NCBI GenBank assembly: GCA_021783855.1
Contig: JAJXTL010000002.1
Span: forward strand, 1-53,409
Origin: Pseudomonadota bacterium
Lineage (GTDB): Bacteria > Pseudomonadota > Gammaproteobacteria > Burkholderiales > Gallionellaceae
Direction of reading: 5' to 3'
Length of the DNA: 53,409 nt
The notes under the pieces were generated by a model. That model saw nothing but the letters and a program-made list of their open reading frames with translations. It was not told the origin of the DNA and ran no database searches. Shown piece by piece: positions 37,441 to 47,078 of the stretch; the stretch's first letter is position 1, and each line of letters opens with the position of its first letter. The position numbers and the translations under genes are program-made.

Positions 37441-37840
37441 CTGTTATGCCGCAAGACCTGCGGTAAGGAGGTTGCGATGAAGTACACGCCAAAATATGCG
37501 ATGCAAGCGGGAGGCGAGATGCGCCGGTGGAGCAACCCGGATCGCACGTTACACTACAGCCTTGTGAAAATGGATTTTGAGTGTGAAGCTGACCCGTACC
37601 CGGGAATTTTGATTCTCACTGACCGTAGCTATCAGAGGGCATTGGCACTGGACGTGAAGAGCTTGCGCAAGGAGCTTCCGACCATTCTTCAACCACTTGA
37701 CGAGAACACTATTGCGTATTGGAGAATCATTCAGGACGATGGGGAGCGCGACAAGTTGTTAGCTGGCCTGACAAAGAATCCCATCTTTGATGACATAATT
37801 GGCTGACACAAGTGAATAGGGACTCAAAGCGGCATAACAG
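37441..37840 (+). repeat. 12-base inverted repeats bracketing a single gene
   Basis: CTGTTATGCCGC at 37441-37452 and its exact complement GCGGCATAACAG at 37829-37840 enclose the 109-residue gene with about 24 bases of margin on each side. GTTATGC and GCATAAC resemble the outer core boxes of integron attC sites. I could not find complete attC sites or an integrase. Confidence 0.5.
37477..37806 (+). CDS. Unrecognised 109-residue protein in a cassette-like unit
   Basis: I do not recognise the family. The protein has no signal or membrane span and looks like a small soluble alpha/beta protein (LHYSLVKMDFECEADPYPGI; YQRALALDVKSLRKELPTIL). It has a near-perfect ribosome site, TAAGGAGG, eight bases before the ATG, so translation is likely strong. 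Twelve-base inverted repeats enclose the gene closely, leaving almost no other sequence, as in integron cassettes. Its GC content is closer to the core genome than that of its neighbours, so its origin may differ from theirs. Confidence 0.7.
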   Translation: MKYTPKYAMQAGGEMRRWSNPDRTLHYSLVKMDFECEADPYPGILILTDRSYQRALALDVKSLRKELPTILQPLDENTIAYWRIIQDDGERDKLLAGLTKNPIFDDIIG

Positions 37841-38088
37841 GTTCTTCGATACGGATGCTCAAGTTTGTGGCGGTGTATCATTGGATACTGTACATCAGTA
37901 ACGTGCCACAAGCAGCACATCGCGTGACTGATTTTGGACGACGCTTACTCCAACGGCTAACGGGTGTGCAAAGCTTTACTGACCCATATCTGATTCAACC
38001 TGATATTTCATTTTGGTCGCAATACTATACACGAACGAACATACCTTATTACATCCTCGATAGGGCTACAAAAATGGAGCGCATAAAA

Positions 38089-38460
38089 ATGTCCGATGAT
38101 GCTGATCTCAAGAAGAGGCTTGAAGCAAAATCAACAACCGAATTACAGCATTCCATCCAAAATAACCATTTAACCGAACAAGCATCGGTGCTTGCATGCA
38201 CAATATTGAAGGAACGTGGCGCCCCCGTTCCGGAAGCCATACCTGAAGAAGTTCTGGAAGATCGTTACAAGAAAGTTAGAAAAAACTCCAACAGAAGCTT
38301 TTTCTTAACTATCGTCATACTCTGCGCATGGACAGCGTATGGGTATCTGACAGACTTATTCGATCTTGGAAATCAGGAGCGTCTGAACCGAAGTATGCTT
38401 ATAACTTTTTTGTTGATAGCATCTATTTGGGGATGGAAGGCGCTAGACAAGAAGAAATAA
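38089..38460 (+). CDS. Small protein with C-terminal membrane module
   Basis: With the ATG at 38089 (GGAG nine bases upstream) the protein has 123 residues. The N-terminal half is soluble and helical (DLKKRLEAKSTTELQHSIQN; ACTILKERGAPVPEAIPEEV). The C-terminal half has two membrane spans (FFLTIVILCAWTAYGYLTDLF and MLITFLLIASIWGWKAL). The pattern W-x2-Y-x-Y-x-T-D-L-F before a second span is shared with the nearby ankyrin protein. The frame is open back to 37855, but the upstream part has no ribosome site and no sign of domain structure. Function unknown. Confidence 0.65.
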   Translation: MSDDADLKKRLEAKSTTELQHSIQNNHLTEQASVLACTILKERGAPVPEAIPEEVLEDRYKKVRKNSNRSFFLTIVILCAWTAYGYLTDLFDLGNQERLNRSMLITFLLIASIWGWKALDKKK

Positions 38461-38560
38461 CCCTGATATTTCATTTGGTTTACGGCACGATGCGCATATG
38501 AACATACTTTTTTACAGCTTCGTTAACCGCCATTAACGCCGCCCTTTTCCGACACCAGCA

Positions 38561-39538
38561 ATGAAAGTAATAACGACGCCACTCGCAGGCGAACATCCGC
38601 AACTTTTCCACTACACAAGTGCGGCGGGCTTGGATGGCATTATCCAAAGCCAAACATTGCGAGCAACGCACTACGCATATCTCAATGACGCTGAGGAGAT
38701 TAAATACTTTCTCAAAAAAAGATTACCAGAAATCTTTGAGAAAGTTATTCTGAGCCTTGGTTTCGAGGAAAAAGAAGCTTGCCAACGAGGAAAGCAAATT
38801 GCCAAGTCGCTTCAAGACAAACTATTGAACAGCGCTACCGACAATGAGCCTTTGGCCGAGCCATATATTACGTCGTTCTGTACGACTAGAAACAGCGACG
38901 AACGCGTGGACAAGCATGGCTTACTGAGTCAGTGGCGGGGATATGGCAAAGATGGTGGATATGCGCTCGTATTTGATACCAAAAACCTTTCCGAATTGCT
39001 AACAGAATTTTCCGAAAAATACGAGAACTGTGGCGATCTGTTTGGCGGAAATGTTGTTTACTCTAACGATAGTGAACAGACTTTCTCCAAAGAGTTTGAG
39101 GCGGACCTAGCTACGATGGAAACATTTCTATCCAGCCATCTACGAGGCGCAGATGACGACGAGAATCTGGAGAATATTTTCATAGCCATCATGAGATGCG
39201 CATGTCGTTATAAACACTGGGGATTCAAAGAAGAAAATGAAGTGCGTCTAGTTTTTATCCCACACAACAAGGAGACGCGCGAATATGCCAGAAGGGAGGG
39301 AATTACGATAAACCATATCCAGCAGAAGCAATATGTTCGCTTTGGTAAGAGTATTCCCTTCGTGGATCTGCTGGAAGGCATTACTTCTGCAACGAGATCA
39401 TTACCGATTCAGCGTGTTATCATAGGTCCCTGCGCAGAACATGAAAGAGCTAGGCGCGTCAGAGCAGTCGAAATATTACTGCGCCAACACGACATTGATG
39501 CCAAAGTATCGGCCTCTGAGATACCTTTCGTTGTGTAG
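38561..39538 (+). CDS. DUF2971 family protein
   Basis: The 325-residue protein begins with the DUF2971 hallmark LFHYTSAAGLDGIIQSQTLRATHYAYLNDAEEI and keeps further typical segments (CTTRNSDERVDKHGLLSQWRGYGKDGGYALVFD; YKHWGFKEENEVRLVFIP; IIGPCAEHERARR). These quotations are split across the region 15-300. The family is soluble, common in accessory and defence-associated regions, and of unproven activity. Here it is the largest gene of the AT-rich block. The ATG at 38561 fits. No toxin-antitoxin or phage gene is fused to it. Confidence 0.8.
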   Translation: MKVITTPLAGEHPQLFHYTSAAGLDGIIQSQTLRATHYAYLNDAEEIKYFLKKRLPEIFEKVILSLGFEEKEACQRGKQIAKSLQDKLLNSATDNEPLAEPYITSFCTTRNSDERVDKHGLLSQWRGYGKDGGYALVFDTKNLSELLTEFSEKYENCGDLFGGNVVYSNDSEQTFSKEFEADLATMETFLSSHLRGADDDENLENIFIAIMRCACRYKHWGFKEENEVRLVFIPHNKETREYARREGITINHIQQKQYVRFGKSIPFVDLLEGITSATRSLPIQRVIIGPCAEHERARRVRAVEILLRQHDIDAKVSASEIPFVV

Positions 39539-39740
39539 CTCAGCTTACAGTAGATGAAGAGAATGAGTGTTAACCCTGCATTCGAGAGGTACTTCCCAGA
39601 AGCTGGCTGCCATTCAATTTTACGTTGACCGTTCGCTTTTGACCTCATTTCAATATCCGGTTTGTCTCGATTCCTGAAATTCGTCCCGCCGATTTTTATG
39701 CTGGAAAGTGGCCTTTCGGATTGTGCATGAGGATAGAGGG

Positions 39741-40022
39741 TTAAAGTCGCGCACGCAACTCGTCATAAACATCGTTTCTGGAGGCGACTGACAGTATGGT
39801 GAGCAGGCGAGTCGCATCGTTTACGTGGTATATCAGACGAAATTGCGGAGTTGTGATTTTGATCTTGTAGCAGTCGGGAAGTTCGCGCAGTGCATCCTTT
39901 AACACTCGCGGCTGTTCGAGACGCTCTTTGGCGAATTTTTCCTTGAAGCGACGTTTGATGCTGCCATCCAGTTTGGCCCATTCTTTTTCGGCCTCGGGAT
40001 GGATGGAGAGCTCATAGGTCAT
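39741..40022 (-). CDS. RelE/ParE-type toxin
   Basis: The 93-residue protein has the RelE/ParE superfamily pattern: ELSIHPEAEKEWAKLDGSIKRRFKEKF, then LKDALRELPDCYKIKITTPQFRLIYHVND, and the closing LLTILSVASRNDVYDELRARL. RelE-like toxins cleave mRNA at the ribosome; whether this one does cannot be told, but the Arg/Lys-rich core and the Tyr near the end are kept. It follows its antitoxin with an 11-base overlap, the usual order for coupled toxin-antitoxin pairs. Confidence 0.88.
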   Translation of the reverse strand: MTYELSIHPEAEKEWAKLDGSIKRRFKEKFAKERLEQPRVLKDALRELPDCYKIKITTPQFRLIYHVNDATRLLTILSVASRNDVYDELRARL

Positions 40023-40269
40023 TCAATTCGATTTTGCGAGCGAGATTCAACGTGGGTAGACGCGCTTCTGCACGACGCTCGGCGATGCGGTCGGAAATGG
40101 AATCCAGCATGGCTTCCATCAGCCTCGGCGAAACGATATAGCCCGCCGGTTTGTTGTGATTGAGGATGGCGACGGCCTGATCTTCGTCTTCGGCGCGCTT
40201 GAGGATGCGTGTGGGCGACTCACGCAATTCGGTGACGCCTATGGTGATTTCTGCGTGAATAGCGTTCAT
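40012..40269 (-). CDS. Phd/YefM-type antitoxin
   Basis: The 85-residue protein has the Phd/YefM fold: an N-terminal DNA-binding half (GVTELRESPTRILKRAEDEDQAVAILNHNKPAGYIVSP) and a C-terminal helix that would wrap the toxin (EAMLDSISDRIAERRAEARL). It precedes and overlaps the RelE-like toxin. An AAGGA ribosome site and a 14-base palindrome directly upstream fit autoregulation by the complex. Confidence 0.87.
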   Translation of the reverse strand: MNAIHAEITIGVTELRESPTRILKRAEDEDQAVAILNHNKPAGYIVSPRLMEAMLDSISDRIAERRAEARLPTLNLARKIELNDL

Positions 40270-40282
40270 TATTGTGTCCTTA

Positions 40283-40296
40283 AAAACGTGCGTTTT
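40283..40296. promoter_or_regulatory. Candidate toxin-antitoxin operator palindrome
   Basis: AAAACG-TG-CGTTTT is a symmetrical site 13 bases upstream of the antitoxin ATG (minus-strand sense), next to its ribosome site. Phd-type antitoxins repress their own promoters by binding such palindromes. Confidence 0.45.
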
Positions 40297-40352
40297 AGTT
40301 TAGTTGTTTGAAAGATGAAGGTCAACACGGATTTAGCCTGTGCAACGGATGC

Positions 40353-40691
40353 TCATGTCCCGTTTTTTCGGGTGATTGCAATGAACAGCCAGACGATAGC
40401 CAGGGGCAGCAGCAGGAAAAGTAAAAACGGGAAAGCCAGCCACGCCAGGATGAGTGAGGCGAACAACATGGCACCCAGAAGAAAAATGCCGATTCCGGCG
40501 AATACAAAGAGCAGCAGGATGGACGCGCAGAACAGTGCTGTCAGGCCAATGATGACGCCTGCGCCCTGGAACGGGCCTGTGAATTCATGACCGTTGATGA
40601 TGATTCTTGTGGCGCTCTCATCAATAAACACTCCCCATGCGACGATGGCAAGCATGAGGATGGCAAGTAAAACGGCGGTTTTCCTGATCAT
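40353..40691 (-). CDS. Small hydrophobic membrane protein
   Basis: The 112-residue protein has an N-terminal hydrophobic segment (TAVLLAILMLAIVAWGVFI) and two or three further spans in residues 45-105, with a short polar loop (DESATRIIINGHEFTGPFQG) between. I do not recognise the family. It could be a membrane anchor or stress-related protein. It lies between the toxin-antitoxin pair and an inverted-repeat element, with no clear operon partner. Confidence 0.6.
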   Translation of the reverse strand: MIRKTAVLLAILMLAIVAWGVFIDESATRIIINGHEFTGPFQGAGVIIGLTALFCASILLLFVFAGIGIFLLGAMLFASLILAWLAFPFLLFLLLPLAIVWLFIAITRKNGT

Positions 40692-40740
40692 GGCAAATCC
40701 TCTTAAACAGGTGAGTAAGTCTAAGTAAACGCTGATTTAT

Positions 40741-40811
40741 TGTCATTTCGAGCAAAGAGTTAAATCTAACTACTTGATTTATAAGGACTTTTATCTTCGT
40801 TCGGAATGACA
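40741..40811. repeat. Inverted-repeat element of about 70 bases
   Basis: TGTCATTTCGAGC at 40741-40753 pairs with GTTCGGAATGACA at 40799-40811 (11 of 13 positions), and pairing continues imperfectly inwards. The TGTCATTCCGAACGAA-type arm resembles palindromic repeats common in many bacterial genomes. It ends 23 bases before structured repeat copy B. Confidence 0.6.
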
Positions 40812-40834
40812 AAAGAGAATAGATCAGTGCTACC

Positions 40835-41012
40835 CTAACGATCATGGCAAAAAAGCCACCACTGATGATGAAACTCGCCATGATCGTCCCCTCACCCCCG
40901 TTCCCCCTCTGATGGAACTACTAGCCAATCCACCAAGCCAGCAAGCTGGCAAGTGTCTGGTTATCCCGGTGGGCGAGGGGTACGGATCGTCGCTGCGCGA
41001 GTTTCACGTTAA
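40835..41012 (-). repeat. Structured dispersed repeat, copy B
   Basis: This full copy lies on the reverse strand, bounded by CTAACG (40835) and CGTTAA (41012). Middle hairpin: GCCAGC at 40937-40942 with GCTGGC at 40945-40950. The distal hairpin arms are CGATCATGGC and GCCATGATCG. GAAACTCGC and GCGAGTTTC are exact complements. It is nearly identical to copy A over its first 135 bases and lies in inverted orientation to it, the two bracketing perM and pgm. Confidence 0.8.
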
Positions 41013-41020
41013 CAGACGGT

Positions 41021-42046
41021 TCAGCTATCGGTTTCTGTCATGTCGCTCCACATCATCATCACCAGCGCCATCAGTGCGGGGCCGATGAAAAGCCCGATCA
41101 GCCCGAACACCTCGACGCCGCCCAGAATGCCGAAAAGCACCCACAGAAAAGGCAGTTTGACCGAGTTGCCGATAATTTTCGGGCGAACTACATGGTCGCC
41201 TATTGAGAGGACCAGCATGCCGAATATGAACACGCCGATGGCCGCCATCGTATTGCCCTGTATCATCAGCAGTAAAGACACGCTGGTGAAAATCAGGGGC
41301 GCCGCAAAGGGAATCATTGCCAGGGCACCTGTCGACAAGCCCAGAATGGCCGCATGGGGGGCGCCTGCCATCCAGTAGGACAGGCCGATGATGAAGCCTT
41401 CAGCAAGACCCACCAGCACAACTCCGTTCACCGTGCCCCTGATTGCGGCGGCTGCCTGCAGCATATAACGCCTGCCCATTTCGCCGGTCAGCCTGTCAAA
41501 CAAGGCAAGGGTTTTTCCGGACAATTTCTCGCCTCCCTCATACAGGAAAAAGAGTGTGACCAGGGTAAAGACCAGCGTGATCAGGCGGTGTGCTGCCTGC
41601 GTGCCCAGATTCTGCGCAACGCCCTTTATCCACGTATTATTTCCAAGAAATACCGAGAGGTTGGCAGGGTCTGTCAGATGGGCCTGCCACCATGCAGCTG
41701 CCTGCTCGCCTGTTGCAGGGATTCTGTGCACCCAATCGGGGACGGCAATCCCCGTTTTTTGCGCAGCCATGATCCAGCGGGTCAGGGCGCCCAGGTCTGA
41801 GGCTGCATGAAACAGCGTATAGATGACAGGGATGAACAGCAGGATGGCAGCAGAGGTGGTCATGATGGCGGCCACGCCTGCATTGCTGAGCCTGGTTTTT
41901 TGTGCAACCCTGACACGCAATGGCCAGGTTGCAATGGCGATGACGACAGCCCAAAGCAGTGCCGGAATAAATCCGTGCATCAGCCACAGGGCCGATGCCA
42001 GGATGGTCAGTGAAAGATAGGTTTTAAGCCTGTTTTGTGCCAGCAT
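41021..42046 (-). CDS. AI-2E family (PerM/YdiK-type) membrane transporter
   Basis: The 341-residue protein has about eight membrane spans in the AI-2E transporter layout: paired N-terminal spans (TILASALWLMHGFIPALLWAV), a soluble insert (about 120-200) and a C-terminal group with the family motif LIGLFIGPALMALVMMMW. The family exports varied small molecules; the substrate here is unknown. I chose the ATG at 42046 because it lies one base after the pgm stop (TGACATG) and gives a normal length; the frame runs upstream inside pgm only by chance. Confidence 0.85.
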   Translation of the reverse strand: MLAQNRLKTYLSLTILASALWLMHGFIPALLWAVVIAIATWPLRVRVAQKTRLSNAGVAAIMTTSAAILLFIPVIYTLFHAASDLGALTRWIMAAQKTGIAVPDWVHRIPATGEQAAAWWQAHLTDPANLSVFLGNNTWIKGVAQNLGTQAAHRLITLVFTLVTLFFLYEGGEKLSGKTLALFDRLTGEMGRRYMLQAAAAIRGTVNGVVLVGLAEGFIIGLSYWMAGAPHAAILGLSTGALAMIPFAAPLIFTSVSLLLMIQGNTMAAIGVFIFGMLVLSIGDHVVRPKIIGNSVKLPFLWVLFGILGGVEVFGLIGLFIGPALMALVMMMWSDMTETDS

Positions 42047-42047
42047 G

Positions 42048-43700
<1,653 letters not shown>

Positions 43701-43779
43701 CTATCGATTGTAGTCTGCATGTCATCTTACCATCAGCCCGATTAAAAAGGCATGCGGACAGTTCCGTTATAAAAGACGG

Positions 43780-44000
43780 CTAACGTGAAACTCGCGTAGC
43801 GACGAACCGTACACCTCGCCCTCCGGGATAACCAGACACTTGCCAGCTTGCTGGCTTGGTGGATTGGCTAGTAGTTCCATCAGAGGGGGAACGGGGATGA
43901 GGGAACGATCATGGCAGGTTTGCGAGTTGATGCCCGCAGGGCATCATCCCTGCGAGAATATTTGCCTTATCAGGGGTGGCTTTCTTGCCATGATCGTTAG
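43780..44000 (+). repeat. Structured dispersed repeat, copy A
   Basis: This 221-base copy starts CTAACGTGAAACTCGCG and ends GCCATGATCGTTAG. Middle hairpin: GCCAGC at 43842-43847 with GCTGGC at 43850-43855. Distal hairpin: AACGATCATGGC at 43904-43915 with GCCATGATCGTT at 43987-43998. The distal loop is longer than in the other copies and contains an extra hairpin, GATGCCC-GCA-GGGCATC. It occupies much of the 374-base spacer between divergent pgm and rpiA; the remaining bases show nothing distinctive. Confidence 0.8.
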
Positions 44001-44062
44001 ATGACTTCCCCCAAAAACCTCATTTCCTGCAATAATTGCGCAAACTAACTTGAAAGTGAGCA

Positions 44063-44725
44063 ATGATGAATCAGGATGATTTGAAGCGTGCGGTGGCCGT
44101 GGCTGCGATTGAATATGTACCGTTTGACTGCATCGTGGGGGTGGGCACCGGCTCGACCGCCAATTTTTTTATCGATGAGCTGGCCAAAATCAAACACAAG
44201 ATACGCGGCGCAGTGGCAAGTTCGGAAGCTTCGGCCAAACGCCTGAAGGGACACGGCATCGAGGTGCTGTCGCTCAACGACGCAGGTGACTTACAGGTAT
44301 ATGTGGACGGCGCGGACGAAATTACCCGTCACCTGCATATGATCAAGGGCGGCGGCGGCGCGCTGACCCGCGAAAAAATCGTTGCAGCCGCCAGTCGTAA
44401 ATTCATCTGTCTGTGCGATGAGAGCAAGCTGGTGGATGTGCTGGGCAAGTTTCCCTTGCCGATCGAGGTGATTCCGATGGCGCGCAGTTTGGTGGCAAGG
44501 CAACTGGTCGCATTGGGCGGGCAGCCCGCGTTGCGCGAGGGTTATACTACGGATAACGGCAACCTGATACTCGATGTGCATGGCCTGCAAATCATGAACC
44601 CTGTCGAGCTTGAATCGACGCTGGATCATATTGCCGGTGTGGTGACCAATGGCCTGTTTGCACGCCGTCCGGCGGATGTGCTGTTGCTGGGTACCTCGGC
44701 AGGCGTGAAGACGATGACGGTGTAG
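44063..44725 (+). CDS. rpiA: Ribose-5-phosphate isomerase A
   Basis: RpiA interconverts ribose 5-phosphate and ribulose 5-phosphate in the pentose phosphate and Calvin pathways. The 220 residues show [15 protein letters not shown], the catalytic region [26 protein letters not shown] (quoted across the site near 80-105) and the lysine in [19 protein letters not shown]. An ATG at 44063 is followed directly by a second ATG. Repeat copy A ends 63 bases upstream. Confidence 0.95.
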   Translation: MMNQDDLKRAVAVAAIEYVPFDCIVGVGTGSTANFFIDELAKIKHKIRGAVASSEASAKRLKGHGIEVLSLNDAGDLQVYVDGADEITRHLHMIKGGGGALTREKIVAAASRKFICLCDESKLVDVLGKFPLPIEVIPMARSLVARQLVALGGQPALREGYTTDNGNLILDVHGLQIMNPVELESTLDHIAGVVTNGLFARRPADVLLLGTSAGVKTMTV

Positions 44726-44737
44726 CGTCGTCCGTTG

Positions 44738-44776
44738 CTGTCATCTTTTATTCACATTAACCCATTAGACTATAAC
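44738..44776 (+). promoter_or_regulatory. Candidate Pho box and -10 upstream of phoU
   Basis: CTGTCAT at 44738-44744 is followed after four bases by TATTCAC (44749-44755), the 11-base periodicity of a PhoB box, with the second unit weak. TATAAC at 44771-44776 could be the -10. The position before phoU-ppx makes phosphate control plausible. Confidence 0.4.
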
Positions 44777-44802
44777 GTTTTCAGGCAGAAAAGAGGAATT
44801 CC

Positions 44803-45510
44803 ATGATCAGCAGCGAACACACCTCCAAGCAATTTGATATAGAGCTGGAAGCCATACGCGCCTATGTGTTGCAAATGGGCGGGCTGGTGGAAAGCCAGAT
44901 CAAGAGCGCCATCATTTCTCTGGTGGAGGGTGACGTTGCGTTGATGAATCGCGTGATCGAAGACGATCATCGCGTCAACGCCATGGAAGTCAAGATCGAC
45001 GAGGCGTGCAGTCAGGTGATCGCGCGCCGCCAGCCGACAGCCAGCGATTTGCGCCTGCTGATGATGGTAGTCAAAACGATTACCGATCTTGAGCGTATCG
45101 GCGATGAAGCCGAGAAAATTGCCCGTATGGCCAAGATGTTGTCCGAAAAACACGGGCTGGCCATCCCTCGCTATCAAGAAATCAAACATGCTTCCGAACT
45201 GACCGTCGACATGCTGCGCAAATCGCTGGATGCGTTTGCACGCCTGGATGTCACGATGGCCGCTGAAGTGGTGCGTCAGGATGATCAGGTGGACATCGAG
45301 TTTCGCGCCATCATGCGCTATCTCATCACCTTCATGATGGAAGATCCGCGCACGATTTCCGCTTCACTGGAAATCCTGTTCGTGGCCAAGGCGATTGAGC
45401 GTATCGGCGATCATGCCAAGAATATTTCTGAATATGTCATCTACATGGTCAAGGGGCGCGATGTGCGCCATGTCACCATCGACGAAATCGATCGCGAAGT
45501 ACTGAAATAA
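44803..45510 (+). CDS. phoU: Phosphate transport system regulator PhoU
   Basis: PhoU is a peripheral, metal-binding helical protein that damps the PhoR-PhoB response when phosphate is plentiful. The 235 residues form two three-helix bundles. Each has the metal-binding pattern: DLERIGDEAEKIARM near 88-102 and AIERIGDHAKNISEYVIYM near 195-213. An AGAGGAA ribosome site precedes the ATG. The pstSCAB genes are not adjacent. The TAA stop overlaps the ATG of ppx by one base, so a link to polyphosphate turnover is likely. Confidence 0.95.
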   Translation: MISSEHTSKQFDIELEAIRAYVLQMGGLVESQIKSAIISLVEGDVALMNRVIEDDHRVNAMEVKIDEACSQVIARRQPTASDLRLLMMVVKTITDLERIGDEAEKIARMAKMLSEKHGLAIPRYQEIKHASELTVDMLRKSLDAFARLDVTMAAEVVRQDDQVDIEFRAIMRYLITFMMEDPRTISASLEILFVAKAIERIGDHAKNISEYVIYMVKGRDVRHVTIDEIDREVLK

Positions 45511-46985
45511 TGGAACAGCAGCCTATCCTGGCCGCTGTTGATCTGGGATCGAACAGTTTCAGGTTGCAGGTAGCCAGGGTTGAGGGTGAGCAGTTGTACA
45601 TGCTGGACGGTCTTCGTGAGCCTGTGCGTCTGGCCGTCGGCCTGACCGCGGATAATTATCTCGATGAAGCCGCACAGCAACGCGCGCTTGCCACCCTGGG
45701 GAGATTTGCCGAGCGTCTGCGCAACTTGCCTCCCGAGGCGGTGCGGGTGGTGGGTACCAATTCGTTGCGGGTGGCCAAAAATGCCGCTCAATTTATCGCG
45801 CAGGCCGAGCAGGTGCTGGGATTCCCGATAGAAGTCATCGCGGGACGCGAAGAAGCTCGCCTGATTTATCTCGGTGTGGCGCACGGTCTGCCGCAGTCGG
45901 ATGAGCGCTTGCTGGTGATGGACATCGGCGGCGGCTCGACCGAATTCATCATCGGTCACGGACTCAATCCGCTCAAGCTGGAAAGCCTGTACATGGGTTG
46001 CGTGAGTTATAGCAGCCGCTATTTTCCGGACGGAAAAATCACCCGTCAGAGTATGGAGCAGGCGGAGCTTGCCGCCCGCAATGAATTGCAAAGCATCGTT
46101 GCCGACTATAAGGGGATGTGGCAGCGGGCCATCGGTTCATCGGGCACGGCCAAGGCGATCACTGAAATTCTCGAATTGAACGGCTACAGCAAAAGCGGCA
46201 TCACAAGGGTAGGACTTGATCTGTTGCGCGCGCAGATGCTGAAAGCGGGTGATGTGCAGAAGCTGGGTTTGCTGGGATTGCGCCCGGATCGTCTGCCGGC
46301 CCTGGCGGGTGGCTTTGCCATCATGTACGCCGCCTTTGAAGAGCTGGAAATCACCCAGATGCAGATGGGCCTGAGCGCGTTGCGGGAAGGAGTGCTGTAC
46401 GATATGTGGGGGAGATTCCACAACAACGACATGCGCGATGTGACTGTTCAACATTTCATGCGCCGCTATTGCATAGACGTGAAGCATGTGGCGCGCGTGG
46501 CCAGGCTTGCCGACACGCTGGCCAGACAATTCTTCGGCCAGAATGTGAACGAGTCCGCGCTGCAAGTTCTGGGTTGGGTTGCCTGTTTGCACCCGGTGGG
46601 CATCCGGGTCGCGCATAGCGGTTATCACAAACATACCGCCTACATACTGGCCAATGCCGACATGCCGGGTTTTTCAAAGAAGGAGCAGAGCAGGCTGAGC
46701 ATGCTGGCGCTGGCGCATCGCGGCAATCTGAAAAAATTGCAGGGTCTGCTGACGGACAGTGTGGATTGCCTGCTGGCAATGAGCCTGCGACTGGCGACCC
46801 TGTTTTACCGCAATCGCAGCGATGTGGTTTTGCCGGAAATGACGGGCAGCTTTACAGGAACAAAATATTATCTCGCCATGGAGCCGGACTGGCTGAGCCT
46901 GAACCCGCTGACCGAAGCCGCTTTGCAGGAAGAAGTCAGGCAGTGGAAAACGCTGGGGGTTACCATGCAGATCATCAACAGATAA
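45510..46985 (+). CDS. ppx: Exopolyphosphatase (Ppx/GppA family)
   Basis: Ppx releases phosphate from the ends of polyphosphate chains; the related GppA hydrolyses pppGpp. The 491 residues have the actin-like ATPase folds AVDLGSNSFRLQVARVEG and VMDIGGGSTEFIIGHG, with the catalytic glutamate region GREEARLIYLGV. A C-terminal HD-like helical domain follows (about 310-490; MRRYCIDVKHVARVARLAD). Coupling to phoU favours exopolyphosphatase over GppA. Confidence 0.92.
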   Translation: MEQQPILAAVDLGSNSFRLQVARVEGEQLYMLDGLREPVRLAVGLTADNYLDEAAQQRALATLGRFAERLRNLPPEAVRVVGTNSLRVAKNAAQFIAQAEQVLGFPIEVIAGREEARLIYLGVAHGLPQSDERLLVMDIGGGSTEFIIGHGLNPLKLESLYMGCVSYSSRYFPDGKITRQSMEQAELAARNELQSIVADYKGMWQRAIGSSGTAKAITEILELNGYSKSGITRVGLDLLRAQMLKAGDVQKLGLLGLRPDRLPALAGGFAIMYAAFEELEITQMQMGLSALREGVLYDMWGRFHNNDMRDVTVQHFMRRYCIDVKHVARVARLADTLARQFFGQNVNESALQVLGWVACLHPVGIRVAHSGYHKHTAYILANADMPGFSKKEQSRLSMLALAHRGNLKKLQGLLTDSVDCLLAMSLRLATLFYRNRSDVVLPEMTGSFTGTKYYLAMEPDWLSLNPLTEAALQEEVRQWKTLGVTMQIINR

Positions 46986-47078
46986 ACCGGCCCGTTTCGC
47001 GCTGGTAAATGGCATGCGTGACGACAGGGTGTTGGTGAGTTTGATGTTAAATATTCCCGGCGAGATACATATAACCTG

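Noticed and set aside
37855..38088. Longer start for the 123-residue membrane protein
   Set aside because: No ribosome site at 37855; GGAG precedes the ATG at 38089, and the upstream residues show no domain features.
47033..47050. TTGATGTTAAATAT as a Dnr/FNR box upstream of nnrS
   Set aside because: Only the first half site matches; the second half matches at two of five positions.
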